A DNA stretch of 64,000 nucleotides from Saprospirales bacterium. GTDB taxonomy: Bacteria > Bacteroidota > Bacteroidia > Chitinophagales > JADIYW01. Every line of letters begins with the position of its first letter. Position 1 is the first letter of the stretch. The notes under the pieces were generated by a model. The model did no database searches, was not told where the DNA came from, and saw only the letters and a list, made by a program, of their open reading frames with translations. Shown here in pieces: positions 50,511 to 61,098 of this stretch. The DNA lies in NCBI GenBank assembly GCA_016711605.1, contig JADJSS010000010.1:1-64000 (forward strand), read 5' to 3'. Both the position numbers and the translations under genes were made by a program.

Positions 50511-51250
50511 ATGAATAAATTCGTTGTTTTTCTATTGATTTTTTCCACTACCTTTTTTTCTTGCAAAAAGCAAAAAGATGTTATTATTTCTTATATGGTG
50601 AAAACGAAAACTTCATCGCAAAACAATAATAATACTGAAACTTACACCTACGATTCTGAAAATAGAATTATAAAAATCACCAACTCTAATTTTACGACCT
50701 TTACTACTTTTGAATATGTTGGTGACTCTGTTTTTCAATATTCATACAAAGAAGATTCTACGTTTTATTTGAACACAAAATACTTGTTCAATTCTAAAAA
50801 ATTACAAATAGAAAAGCTGCAATTATCACCTTTTACATTTAATATAGAAGAAGAACGTTTTTCGTATTAACCAAATGATTTTTGAAAACCTATTTTATAT
50901 CATTACTGATTATGCTACTAATGATACTTTATTTAATGATGGAACCAATTTCACGCAACGCATTGCACATTTTCTGGTTTAATTGGCTTGGCATTTCAAA
51001 ACTAATTATACTTATTTCATCAATACAAATACTATTGGCAACGAATTTTGGCAAACCGTTTCTTGGAAAAGTTCTGAAAACATTTTAAAATCAGAAACAA
51101 CAAAATCAACCAATTTTGTTTCAATTGCCAATAATTGAAACAACTTCAACGATCAATTATACTTATGAATTTGACAATTTTGGTCGAGTAGCTACACAAT
51201 ACATAACAACCGATGCGTTGATTATCAAAAACACCTTTACTTACTACTAG
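50511..51250 (+). CDS. Lipoprotein of unknown function, frameshifted
   Basis: Starts with a lipoprotein signal (MNKFVVFLLIFSTTFFSC, Cys18). The body has repeated sequence like YTYDSENRIIKITN and YEFDNFGRVATQYI, the pattern of YD/RHS-like or DUF4595-like beta repeats that are common in Bacteroidota lipoproteins. The frame changes at about 50870, 50995, 51100 and 51140; the last piece ends with NTFTYY and TAG at 51248. No specific role can be named. It follows the response regulator on the same strand by 87 bases. Confidence 0.65.
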
Positions 51251-51472
51251 TTTTTAGATATGGATTTTAAGATAATTGCATTAGCTTAGCTTTTGTAATA
51301 ATAAATTGCCCTACGAAATTTAAATTTCTTGCAAGAATTTTGGTCATCAAATATCATGTAATATATACAAGATAGTAAATCTATTAAAATATAAAAAAAG
51401 TCTGTTTAGATTTTTTTTATAAAAAAGAATACCTATATTTGGTTAGCTGTAAACAATTAACCTAATTTATTA

Positions 51473-53059
51473 ATGAAAAAATCTATTTCAAGACGAAAGT
51501 TTGTAAAACTTTCCACAATGGCTGGCGTAGCTGCATCTATACCTATGGCAGCTTGTAAAAAAGAAACAATCGCAGTAAACGACAACACTAATGAAGCCAT
51601 CGTAATTGGCTCTGGATTTGGCGCATCTGTGTCTGCTTTAAGACTAACACAAGCTGGTATTAAAACATTAATGCTGGAAATGGGTAAACAATACGAAGTA
51701 AAACCTGGTAGTAAACCATTCACTAAAACATTAACACCAGATGGTCGTTCTTCTTGGTTAAAAGAAAACTATTTTACCTGTAACATCTATACAATTTGAT
51801 ATTCCAAAATTTGTTGGTGTATTAGACAGAGTTGAATATCCGACATCATACATGAAAATATACAGAGGAACCTGTCTTGGTGGTGGCTCTGTTGTTTATA
51901 GCGCAATGTTGCCTTATGCTCACCTTCATTATGGAATGAGTACTTTCCATATGTTGATTATAGTGAAATGCTAAGCAAATGGTATCCTAAAGTAAAAAGT
52001 GTATTAGATTTTTCAGAAGTTCCTCAAGATATTTTAGATAGTAAATATTACAAGTATGCAAGAGTTGGACTTAATCATTGTCAGAATGCAGGAATGCAAA
52101 AAGTTATGCTAAATGCAGGCGTAGACTTTAGTATCATTAGAAATGAAATTAATGGAACTGTTGAAATCGTCTATTGTTGGTGAATTATTATATGGTTCAA
52201 ACAACGGTTTTAAAAACAGTTTAGATAGAAATTATATTCCAGCTGCAAAGCTACAGGAAATCTTACCATTGAAACCTTGCATAAAGTTGACAGTATTAAA
52301 CAATTACCAAATGGAAAATATGAATTAACTGTTTTTAAAATTAATGAACAAGGTGAAACTGTACAAATCAAAACTTATACCTGTACTCACCTTTTTTGTT
52401 AATGCTGGTGTTGTTGGCACCATGAATATTCTATTAAAATCAAAACATACTGGTGGTTTGCCAAATTTAAGCGATGAAATTGGAAAACATTGGGGAAATA
52501 ATGGAAATATCATGGCAATGCGTGCAAATATTCAAGAAGATACAGGTGCAGAACAAGGCAGTGTTCCAGTTACTGCCTATGGTGATTTAAATAATCCTGT
52601 GACACCATTATTAGCTGAACAGGCGCCATTTCCTATTGGAATGGAATTACGACAATTACTTACATTAGCAATTACCAAAAAATCCAAATCGCGGTTACTT
52701 CAAGTACAATCCAACAACAGATAACGCAGAATTATTTTGACAAATCACAAATGGATATTTCAAGAAGAGCTATGCAAAGCTTTATTGACAGACTAAATAC
52801 TGCTAATGGTGGTGTTTTAGAAAAATTTTGGTATTTTAATGGATTAGGTTTTGGTGATGACTTTACTTATCATCCACTTGGTGGTGCTGTTTTAGGAATT
52901 ACCAGTGATTACTTTGGCAGATTAAATGGTTACAAAACTTATATTGTTTAGACGGCTCCATGATGCCCAGGATTTTCAGCATGCGCCAATCCTGCACTTA
53001 CAATAGCTGCATTAGCAGAACGTGCTATGGAAAAAATTGTAGCAGAGGATTTTACCTAA
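51473..53059 (+). CDS. GMC-type FAD oxidoreductase (cholesterol-oxidase-like) with TAT signal, frameshifted
   Basis: About 528 residues after joining at least six pieces. The N-terminus carries a twin-arginine signal ([20 protein letters not shown]) and a Cys (AACKK) that may be a lipidation site. [29 protein letters not shown] is the FAD-binding motif; [35 protein letters not shown] and [12 protein letters not shown] follow, and the end ([16 protein letters not shown]) is the usual GMC/cholesterol oxidase tail. Such enzymes oxidise alcohols with oxygen or another acceptor. TAT export implies folding with FAD in the cytoplasm. Breaks near 51775, 51935, 52160, 52250, 52680 and 52950 are mostly single bases. 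Confidence 0.85.
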
Positions 53060-53152
53060 TAACGTAAACATACAAATATCACCTTTCTTTTATTCTATGT
53101 CCATAACATTAAAATCATTTTAGTTTGATTGTGATTTGTAATTGCTAAATTG

Positions 53153-53160
53153 TAAATTTG
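53153..53160 (+). promoter_or_regulatory. thrS: Possible -7 box (TAnnTTTG) for thrS
   Basis: TAAATTTG ends 13 bases before the thrS ATG. TTTG sequences lie upstream at 53124 and 53135 but neither has the exact 19-21 base spacing, so the call rests on the -7 box and the position. Confidence 0.4.
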
Positions 53161-53173
53161 CGCTTACAAAATT

Positions 53174-55102
53174 ATGAGTATTAAAATTACCTTTCCGGAT
53201 GGTGCAGTAAAAGAATTCAATGAAGGAATTACTGCTTTAGAAATTGCTGGTCAACTCAGCAATAGCTTGCCAAAAAAAGTATTGGCAGCAGAAATTAATG
53301 GCGAAGTGCAGGATGCAACGCGCGCAATAAACGCTGATGCTACGATCAAATTACTGACCTGGAACGATACAAACGGAAAATCTACTTTTTGGCATTCTTC
53401 AGCGCATTTATTTGCAGAAGCAATGGAAGCTTTATACAAAGGTGTGAAATTTGGCATTGGACCGCCAATTGAAAATGGTTTTTATTATGATATTGATACT
53501 GGTGATGTTTCTATCACTTTAGCAGATTTGCCAAAGATTGAAAAGAAAATGGCTGAATTGGCGAACCTGAAAAGTGAATACAAAAGACAAGATATTTCTA
53601 AAGCTGATGCTATCAACTATTTTGAAGCAAAAGGCGATGAATATAAACTGGAATTATTGGAAGGTTTGGAAGATGGTCAAATCACTTTCTATAATCAAGG
53701 AAATTTTACTGATTTATGTCGCGGACCGCATATTCCAAATACAGGTCACATCAAAGCGATAAAATTGATGAAAGTGGCTGGTGCGTACTGGCGTGGTGAT
53801 GAAAAACGAAAACAGCTCACTCGTATTTATGGTGTTACATTTCCTAATCAACAAGAATTAGATGAACACTTGCGTTTATTGGAAGAAGCTGAAAAGCGCG
53901 ATCATCGTAAATTAGGTCAGCAATTGGAATTGTTTGCTTTCTCACAAAAAGTTGGTTCAGGTTTGCCGTTATGGTTGCCAAACGGAACTTTCCTTCGCGA
54001 ACAATTAACTGACTTCTTAAAAAAAGAACAAATAGAAAGAGGTTACTTACCTGTAGTAACACCACATATAGGCAAAAAAGATTTGTATGTAACATCAGGT
54101 CATTACGAAAAATATGGTAAAGATTCTTTCCAACCTATATTAACACCAGAAGAAAACGAAGAGTTTTTCTTAAAACCAATGAATTGTCCGCATCATTGCG
54201 AAATCTTTAATCACATTCCAAAATCATACAAAGATTTACCTTATCGTGTAGCAGAATTTGGAACGGTTTATCGTTATGAGCAAAGTGGTGAATTACACGG
54301 TTTAACACGTGTTCGTGGTTTTACTCAAGATGATGCACATATTTTTTGCACACCAGATCAATTGAAAGATGAATTTAAAACAGTAATTGATTTGGTACAA
54401 TTGGTATTTAAAAAATTAGGTTTTACTGAGTTTACTGCACAAATATCACTACGTGATCCTGAAAATAAAGATAAATATATTGGATCTGACGAAAATTGGG
54501 CAAAAGCTGAACAAGCAATTATAGAATCTGCAGCAGAAAAAGGTCTGCAAACTGTAACAGAATATGGCGAAGCTGCGTTCTACGGACCAAAATTAGACTT
54601 CATGGTAAAAGACGTAATTGGCAGAAGCTGGCAATTAGGTACTATTCAGGTTGATTACAATTTACCGGAACGTTTTAAATTAGAATACATTGGTGCTGAT
54701 AACGAAAGACATCGTCCTGTTATGATTCACCGTGCTCCATTTGGTTCGGTAGAACGTTTTGTTGCGATTTTAATTGAGCATTGTGCTGGTAATTTTCCAT
54801 TGTGGTTAGCGCCAAAACAAATTTCTATTTTGCCTATCAGCGATAAGTTTTTAGCATATGCAGAAACTGTTGCTGCAACATTAAAAGCAATAGGATTTAA
54901 AGTACAATTAGATGAACGAGCTGAGAAAATTGGAAAGAAAATTAGAGATGCAGAAGTGATGAAAGTGCCTTATATGACAGTAATTGGTGAGAAAGAAGTA
55001 GAAAATCAACAAATTTCTGTTAGAAAACATGGAAAAGGTGACCTTGGTGCTTTTACTATTGAAGATTTTGCTGTAATATTGCAAGAAGAATTAAATAATT
55101 AA
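53174..55102 (+). CDS. thrS: Threonyl-tRNA synthetase
   Basis: 642 residues, the normal full length. Order of domains: TGS ([23 protein letters not shown]), the editing domain ([36 protein letters not shown] and [13 protein letters not shown]), the class II catalytic core ([25 protein letters not shown] with Cys and His zinc ligands, [27 protein letters not shown], and [15 protein letters not shown]), and the C-terminal anticodon-binding domain. It charges tRNA-Thr and removes Ser by editing. In most Bacteroidota it is followed directly by infC, rpmI and rplT; here a four-helix-bundle gene and larger inserts come between. Confidence 0.98.
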   Translation: MSIKITFPDGAVKEFNEGITALEIAGQLSNSLPKKVLAAEINGEVQDATRAINADATIKLLTWNDTNGKSTFWHSSAHLFAEAMEALYKGVKFGIGPPIENGFYYDIDTGDVSITLADLPKIEKKMAELANLKSEYKRQDISKADAINYFEAKGDEYKLELLEGLEDGQITFYNQGNFTDLCRGPHIPNTGHIKAIKLMKVAGAYWRGDEKRKQLTRIYGVTFPNQQELDEHLRLLEEAEKRDHRKLGQQLELFAFSQKVGSGLPLWLPNGTFLREQLTDFLKKEQIERGYLPVVTPHIGKKDLYVTSGHYEKYGKDSFQPILTPEENEEFFLKPMNCPHHCEIFNHIPKSYKDLPYRVAEFGTVYRYEQSGELHGLTRVRGFTQDDAHIFCTPDQLKDEFKTVIDLVQLVFKKLGFTEFTAQISLRDPENKDKYIGSDENWAKAEQAIIESAAEKGLQTVTEYGEAAFYGPKLDFMVKDVIGRSWQLGTIQVDYNLPERFKLEYIGADNERHRPVMIHRAPFGSVERFVAILIEHCAGNFPLWLAPKQISILPISDKFLAYAETVAATLKAIGFKVQLDERAEKIGKKIRDAEVMKVPYMTVIGEKEVENQQISVRKHGKGDLGAFTIEDFAVILQEELNN

Positions 55103-55114
55103 CAGTAGATATAC

Positions 55115-55552
55115 GTTATTTGTTATAAGTTATTAGGTTTGAAATAGATTATCTTGGAAAATAAAATAACTACATTTGAAAGTTTAGATTGTTGGAAAGT
55201 AGGTGCTGAATTGAGACAAGAAATCAGCAACCTAGTTAAAACATTTCCAATTGAAGAAAAATATAGATTAGTTGACCAAATGATTCGATGTTCTAGAAGT
55301 GTAACTAACAATATTGCTGAAGGTTATGGAAGATTTCATTATTTAGATAATGCAAAGTTTTGTAGAAATAGTAGAGGATCTTTATTGGAATTACTGGATC
55401 ATTTATTAATTGCACAAGAATCTGAATATATAACTATAGAACAATTAAATGAATATCGACAAAAAATAAATAAAAACAATGCACTTATAAATGGCTATAT
55501 TCGATATCTATTAAAAGCAAAAATTGAATCCATATAACTTATAACAAATAAC
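55115..55552. mobile_element. Four-helix-bundle gene cassette with 18-bp terminal inverted repeats
   Basis: Perfect 18-base inverted repeats lie at 55115-55132 (gttatttgttataagtta) and 55535-55552 (its exact complement). They enclose just one gene, the IVS-type four-helix-bundle protein, whose TAA stop is the first three bases of the right arm. The unit starts 13 bases after the thrS stop and ends 20 bases before infC. No transposase is present, so mobility is inferred from the structure only; 23S rRNA intervening sequences coding for the same family also have complementary ends. Confidence 0.6.
55154..55537 (+). CDS. Four-helix-bundle protein of the 23S rRNA IVS family
   Basis: 127 residues, no signal, all helical, with the family blocks FESLDCWKVGAELRQEI, YRLVDQMIRCSRSVTNNIAEGYGRF and SLLELLDHLLIAQESEYI. 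PF05635-type proteins are encoded in 23S rRNA intervening sequences and, as Avd, with diversity-generating retroelements; isolated genes are scattered in Bacteroidota and their role is unclear. No ATG is close to the beginning, so the TTG at 55154 is the likely start. It is enclosed by perfect inverted repeats and inserted in the thrS-infC spacer. Confidence 0.88.
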   Translation: MENKITTFESLDCWKVGAELRQEISNLVKTFPIEEKYRLVDQMIRCSRSVTNNIAEGYGRFHYLDNAKFCRNSRGSLLELLDHLLIAQESEYITIEQLNEYRQKINKNNALINGYIRYLLKAKIESI

Positions 55553-55572
55553 TTTTAACTTAAACAAACAGC

Positions 55573-56118
55573 TTGATACCTAAAAGACGACCATTTATTC
55601 CGAAAAAAAGAGAAACGGAACACAGATTAAACAGAGATATTCGCGTGCCAGAAGTGCGCCTAGTTGGCGAAGAAATTGAGCCAGGCGTTTATACAATTGA
55701 AGAAGCACTTCGTTTAGCCAAAGAACAAGAAGTTGACTTAGTAGAAATTTCGCCAAAAGCGGTACCACCAGTTTGCCGTTTAGTGGACTACAACAAATTC
55801 TTGTACGACAAGAAAAAGAAAGACAAAGAAATTAAGGCAAAGCAGAAAAAAACGGAAGTTAAAGAAATTCGCTTTACGCCAAATACGGATGATCATGATT
55901 TAGATTTTAAGAAAAAACACGCGCAGAAATTTTTGCAAGAAGGTTCTAAAGTAAAAATCTATGTACAATTCAAAGGTCGTGCAATACAATTTAAAGATCG
56001 TGGTGAATTAGTTTTATTACAATTTGCTGAAGCATTAAAAGAATACGGTTTGTTAGAAGCAATGCCAAACTTAGAAGGCAAAAAAATGATTGCTTATATT
56101 GCGCCGAAGAAAAAATAA
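55573..56118 (+). CDS. infC: Translation initiation factor IF-3
   Basis: 181 residues with the two IF-3 domains: N-terminal HRLNRDIRVPEVRLVGEEIEPGVYTIEEALRLAKEQEVDLVEISPKAVPPVCRLVDYNKFLY, a Lys-rich linker, and C-terminal KEIRFTPNTDDHDLDFKKKHAQKFLQEGSKVKIYVQFKGR. The first usable start is the TTG at 55573, since a stop lies in frame at 55561 and no ATG precedes the conserved region. E. coli infC also uses a non-AUG start (AUU) that lets IF-3 repress its own synthesis, so the TTG may have the same meaning here. A strong terminator follows at 56139, which separates it from rpmI. Confidence 0.96.
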   Translation: MIPKRRPFIPKKRETEHRLNRDIRVPEVRLVGEEIEPGVYTIEEALRLAKEQEVDLVEISPKAVPPVCRLVDYNKFLYDKKKKDKEIKAKQKKTEVKEIRFTPNTDDHDLDFKKKHAQKFLQEGSKVKIYVQFKGRAIQFKDRGELVLLQFAEALKEYGLLEAMPNLEGKKMIAYIAPKKK

Positions 56119-56138
56119 TTTTTATTATTTAAAATATA

Positions 56139-56174
56139 AAGGTCGAAAGCATTTTGAATGCTTTCGACCTTTTC
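56139..56174 (+). terminator. Intrinsic terminator after infC
   Basis: Perfect 15-base arms aaggtcgaaagcatt / aatgctttcgacctt around a three-base loop, followed by ttttc. It lies 21 bases after the infC stop and would end the thrS-infC transcript before the inserted segment. Confidence 0.9.
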
Positions 56175-56181
56175 TTTAGAT

Positions 56182-56214
56182 AGACCTTCAAGGTTTTTAA
56201 AACCTTGAAGGTCT
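56182..56214. repeat. Interspersed palindromic repeat, copy 2
   Basis: Sixteen-base arms agaccttcaaggtttt / aaaaccttgaaggtct around one base. It marks the left edge of the segment that separates infC from rpmI; copy 3 at 60995-61027 marks the right edge. Confidence 0.9.
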
Positions 56215-56218
56215 TCAA

Positions 56219-59200
56219 CTACTGAACTACTACTTTACCATTCGCAACTGTTTCATCGCTTTGCATTATTTTAAACAAATACATTCCGTTGGTTAAATCT
56301 TCTCTGTAAATATCAAAAGTGTTATTGTTGGTTGATGAAATGGTTTTGATCAATTGACCTTGTATATTCATCAGCAACAAAACAGGATTTTTGAGTTCAT
56401 TCGATTCAACAATGATTTGTGTTTTATCTCTAAATGGATTTGGAAAAACTTTTACTTCTTTTACATTATACTTCGAATTTTTTATCGTGTTGATTAATTG
56501 AACCGTAACAAAATTTTGTCCAATGGTGTGAAAAGTTCTGTTCGTAATAATTGGTGCATTGTAATCAAAATAAATTCCAGCACTGTTATAAATTTTTGTG
56601 CCAATTGGATTGTTTAGTTTTTGCTGGATTTTGAATTTTACAAAACCATGCGATTTCGGTTCATTGCGAAAACTATCTACCAACAAAATATTGTCAAACA
56701 CAAACTGCACTACATTGCTGTCTGTTCGCTGAAACTGATACGCATGTGAAGCAACACCAAGCTGAATACTATTAATATCTAATGTTGATGCAATGGTATC
56801 TACGACAACCACTCTAAATGCTGTGTCGTTTCCTGTATTTTGGAAATTAATTTGATAATCTATTTGTGTATTTTTTTCGATATAATGTTGCGCTGCATAA
56901 CCAACAGGCGATGCTACTTTATCATTCGGATCGTACGAACCTGTTATTACATTACAACTTACAGCTCTAAATGGTTCGCCATCATAATTTGGGAACTGCG
57001 TAAAATAACCAGTTGAAAAATTCAGTGCTGGATTTGGCCTGCAACCTTCAATTGCTGCTGTTGCAAATTTATCACCATAACTTGGTGGCAAGGCATCTTC
57101 TTGTTCAGCAATTATACGATACGTATGTCCAGAATCTGCAGGCATTTTTTCAATAATAGTTCCATTGCGTGGCAATTGATAATTGCGATTAATGCGCATT
57201 ACCTGATCTTCAATTACGATATACTTTTTTATTTGTTGCATATTTCCACCACGATTTTCGAACTTTAATTCTACACTATCACCAAGACATTGCGCAGATG
57301 CTACAATATATGAACCTGTATAATTTGGTGTAGTGCAAATAGTGTCTGGATAGATATGCGCTTCGGTGCATAAGGTTTGACCTAATTGTACTACGCCAAC
57401 TCTTGGCGTTGCAACAAAAGAAAAATTACCGCAAGTTAAAAAATCCAAATTACCAATATTAAAACGGTAAGTATGATTTGGTAATGTTGTATATGGAATG
57501 CTTGCTGAATTAAAATCTAATAAACTATCTAATTTTATAGTGATATAGGTATTGGCTGATAAGATGGTACCGTTGTTGCAATAATTTACGGAATATGTTT
57601 GTGGTCGTCCTATGCGAAATGGTGTTGTCGTTGAAATGTTTAAAGTGTTGGATGGACAAAGAAATTGTGGCTTTAGTGATAAAATGACATTTGATATTGT
57701 ATCTGAATTATAAGGTACATATACTCTTTCTTTTGAACAACTATAAATTCTATAATAAGGATAGTTTATATTTTCTCTAAGTTTTATTTCATGAAAACCA
57801 GTATCATAAGCATTATAGCTAAATTTATAATATCCATTAGAATCTGAACTAATAAAATTTAATGCTCCTTCGTATTCATCAGTAACAGTCATATATTTTA
57901 TTTTTTTGTCTAATGTGTCTTTAATACAGTTATCGTTAAAGTCGGCAAAAACATTTCCTTCTATAACAAAATTATCTATATTATAATCTGATTGACTATT
58001 ACAGACTTTTTTTATAAACAACAGGGTCTTATTATACACTATACAATCTGAACAAAAAGGTATATTACAACATGAACCCAAATAATCTAAGAATGATATA
58101 TTCCCAAATACATAGATACAAGAATCATTTTTTTCGCTTGCATAACTCATAATACTTGCAGTTGCGTCTCTAAGAATTCCTTTGTACGCAAATTTAAATC
58201 TATCTTGTATAATAGTATGAGTATATTTTTTTAATAATGGACTTGTATTAAATAACATTATATCATTTGTAAAACCAGGTTGATAAATAACCATATCATT
58301 ATTTGCAGTTAAGATTTTTTCTAAATCATAATATGGCTCGTTTGCATAATATCTTGGAAATTGTATATATGGATACTTATTCGTATTCTGATTTTTTTTT
58401 ACATACATTTCAGCATAACCACTTGGCGGTCTTAATAATTGCAAAGTTGCATATCATTATTGTACTTTTTAAACGTTAAGCTATCATGTTGATAAGTTGC
58501 ATCATTTGTAAGAACAATAATTGTGTCATTGTTTATAAATGTAAAAGTTTGATAGTTTGTTTTTGATTTAAATAAGCTATCACTATGCAATAAATTACCG
58601 TTATTATTTACCATCAATAATCTTAGAGTATAAGTAGAATCTAAATTATTATAGTCAGATTTAGTAAATATGGTATTATTATTTGATGTAACGTTTACAT
58701 TTCTCACATTATATCTGTCATTATAAGATTGATTATACATTATGTGACTAGATAAAGAATCATAATATACAGTACTTGCAGAAAAGTTTGCCTGCTCTTT
58801 AATTTTACAAATTTTGAAGTATTGTTTTGTTATAATTTCATAATATGGAAAACCTTGTTCACTAATTATAGAATCATTCACAAATGACACAGTAAATTCA
58901 TTATTTGACGATTCAATTATATTGTAATAATAATAAAGTTTGGCGTAGTAAAGTGCAATGTCAACTTTTTCGTAGTGATAAAAAAACCCAATTTTTATTT
59001 TCTTTTCAATTTGTCCTTGTAAATTACGTTTAGTGAAAAATATGTTTAATTTTTCACTAATATCATAACCATAAACATTAGCATACCTTCTAAATCCTAT
59101 ATTGCCATTTTGCGCTTCAACATTATAAAAAAAATCACCTTTCTTTAATGAATTTAATACCATTGTAAAAGAATCTTCATCTACAATTTTTAAGTCTTGT

Positions 59201-59271
59201 CCATAACTTTCTCCAATCAATGTGAGCGCGAAACAAAAGGTTATTATGCATTTTACAATATTCTTCTTCAT
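56219..59271 (-). CDS. Large T9SS cargo protein, one frameshift
   Basis: Two overlapping frames (58432-59271 and 56219-58444) join at about 58440 to give roughly 1016 residues. The first has a signal peptide (VKCIITFCFALTLIGESYGQ) and a beta-rich region with repeats of the form of a WD/kelch-like propeller (not assigned). The second has a Cys-rich stretch (GSCCNIPFCSDC), an SdrD/Cna-B-like module (GNVFADFNDNC), a long domain with FVATPRVGVV and QINFQNTGNDTAFRVVVVDT (DUF7619-like), and the C-terminal sorting domain (VFPNPFRDKTQIIVES ... NGMYLFKIMQSDE). The second part cannot start on its own because it has no signal. It is the better-preserved relative of the gene at 1-1856. Function unknown; surface display is expected. 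Confidence 0.85.
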
Positions 59272-59398
59272 ACCTATAAATTTAGTTGTTTTTTATAATA
59301 TTTACGTTTACTATTCAAATGTCTGCATTGTTTTGCATACTATATATTACATATTTTTGGCATTGTTGGGTATTTTTAGAATTTTTATAGTATATTTA

Positions 59399-59580
59399 GT
59401 ATCACAGAGAACACAAAGAATGCACAGAGGTACACGGAGACTTCGACAAGCTCAGTCTGACATTCGATAAATTCGGTCTGACAATTAGGCAAGTTGACTA
59501 TGAAAAACTCAGTCTGACAGCGATAGAACTTGAAAACTCCGTGCAACTCCGTGTAATCTCTGTGCAACTCTGTGATACAA
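59399..59580. repeat. Composite inverted and direct repeat block
   Basis: The spacer between the T9SS gene and the 454-residue gene has related outer arms (tatcacagag...tacacggag at 59399-59440, and ctccgtg...ctctgtgata at 59537-59579). Between them are three copies of a motif ending tcagtctgaca or tcggtctgaca (59451, 59473, 59508). The same inner motif recurs at 61366-61379 between rpmI and rplT. I see no gene here. Confidence 0.75.
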
Positions 59581-59592
59581 AAATAGTAATGT

Positions 59593-60957
59593 ATGTACCA
59601 TTCAAAATTGTTGGAAATATTCAGAAAATTAAATACCGAAGAAATCCGGAAATTGAAGAAATTTGTGGTTTCACCTTACTTTTTTCAACATGATGATGTT
59701 ATAAAGTTGTACGAATTTCTTTTTTCCAAAAAATATTTATCAGAAAACAATACCAATCGAACTAAAATATTTACTGCTTTGTATGGAAATATTGCTTACG
59801 ATGATGCGCGTTTGCGTTACATCACTTCATTAGCGTTAGATGTGTTGGAACAGTTTTTTCAAACAGAAAAAAACAATCAAAATGAAGTACAGAATTTATT
59901 GTCTATTTCTAAAACCTTGCATGAAAAACAGCTGAACCATCAAGCAGCTAATTTTTTACAAAAAGCTGTTTCATTGCATCAAACAAAACCAACACAAAAT
60001 GCAGCACACTGGCAACAACAATTACATTTAGAAGAAGAACTTTTCAAACAATCGAATCAGCAAAGCAGAAGCAAAGAAAATAATCTGCAAAACATACTTT
60101 CTACATTAGATCAGTACTACATTACGCAGTTGCTAAAATATGCTTGTATTGCCATTTCGTATCAACAAATCATCAAACATGATTATCAATATTTATTATT
60201 GCAAAACGTTTTAGAACTTGCCCAAAAAGACGCATCCATTTTAAATGAAACGTCTATCATTTATTATAAAATCTATCAAATTTATACCACAACAGAAACA
60301 CATTATTTTGATGAGATTTTACATTTGTTGCCGAAACATGCGCGCTATTTTTCGTTAGATGAATTGAAAGATATTTACTTGTTGATTATCAATTTTGGCA
60401 TCAAGCAATTGAATTCCGGAAATAAATTATTTGCACAGAAATTGTACAGCATTTATCAAAGTGGTTTGCAAAATAAGGTGTTTATCGAAAATGAAAATAT
60501 CAGCAGATTTACGTTTACGAATATTGTTTTTACTGGTTTGCAAACAGGCGATTTTGATGGTGTGTTTTTGTTTATTAAAAATCATGAAAAATATCTACCA
60601 GAAAATTTCAGAAAAAGCACGGTTGGTTTTAATAAAGCACGTTATCATTATTTTTTGAAAGAATATAAAAAGTCGCTTCAATATTTAACCGATTACGAAT
60701 ACAACGATATTTTGCAAAATTTGGCAGTAAAAAATATGCAGTTGAAAATTTATGTAGAAACACAAGAATGGGAAATTTTGGATGCATTTTTGAATACATT
60801 TAGTGTGTTTTTACATCGACAAAAAGGTTTAGGTTATCATCAATTAAATTATAAAAACACGATTAAATATGCACGTCGTTTAGCTGAAGTAAATGCTTCT
60901 TCCAAAAAAATAAAAAAATCGTTAGCAGACGAAATAGAAGCAGAAAAAATATTTTAG
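59593..60957 (+). CDS. Helical-repeat protein of unknown function
   Basis: 454 residues, intact, with no signal peptide or membrane segment. The opening SKLLEIFRKLNTEEIRKLKKFVVSPYFFQHDDVIKLYEFL has a recognisable pattern shared by large hypothetical proteins of Saprospiraceae and Chitinophagaceae; the rest is a chain of helix pairs resembling TPR-like repeats (for example YLLIINFGIKQLNSGNKLFAQKLYSIYQSGL and KARYHYFLKEYKKSLQYLTDYEYNDILQ). A protein-protein interaction role in the cytoplasm is likely, but no family name is known to me. It is the only plus-strand gene in the segment inserted between infC and rpmI. Confidence 0.82.
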   Translation: MYHSKLLEIFRKLNTEEIRKLKKFVVSPYFFQHDDVIKLYEFLFSKKYLSENNTNRTKIFTALYGNIAYDDARLRYITSLALDVLEQFFQTEKNNQNEVQNLLSISKTLHEKQLNHQAANFLQKAVSLHQTKPTQNAAHWQQQLHLEEELFKQSNQQSRSKENNLQNILSTLDQYYITQLLKYACIAISYQQIIKHDYQYLLLQNVLELAQKDASILNETSIIYYKIYQIYTTTETHYFDEILHLLPKHARYFSLDELKDIYLLIINFGIKQLNSGNKLFAQKLYSIYQSGLQNKVFIENENISRFTFTNIVFTGLQTGDFDGVFLFIKNHEKYLPENFRKSTVGFNKARYHYFLKEYKKSLQYLTDYEYNDILQNLAVKNMQLKIYVETQEWEILDAFLNTFSVFLHRQKGLGYHQLNYKNTIKYARRLAEVNASSKKIKKSLADEIEAEKIF

Positions 60958-60994
60958 ATAAAGTTTGGTTCTTGGAAAGGTTAAAATAGTTTAC

Positions 60995-61027
60995 AGACCT
61001 TGAAGGTTTTAAAAACCTTCAAGGTCT
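60995..61027. repeat. Interspersed palindromic repeat, copy 3
   Basis: Arms agaccttgaaggtttt / aaaaccttcaaggtct around one base, 37 bases after the stop of the 454-residue gene. The arm order is the reverse of copy 2 (ccttgaagg first), otherwise identical. It could also act as a weak terminator. Confidence 0.9.
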
Positions 61028-61098
61028 AAAACCAGAAAAAATTAACACAAAACAAACATTAATTCATTTTTACATTATCAAATTTTCAAATTAAATTG

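Noticed and set aside
58432..59271. An independent gene upstream of the T9SS cargo gene
   Set aside because: It overlaps the next frame, which lacks a signal peptide, while this piece has one; together they form one protein of normal layout.
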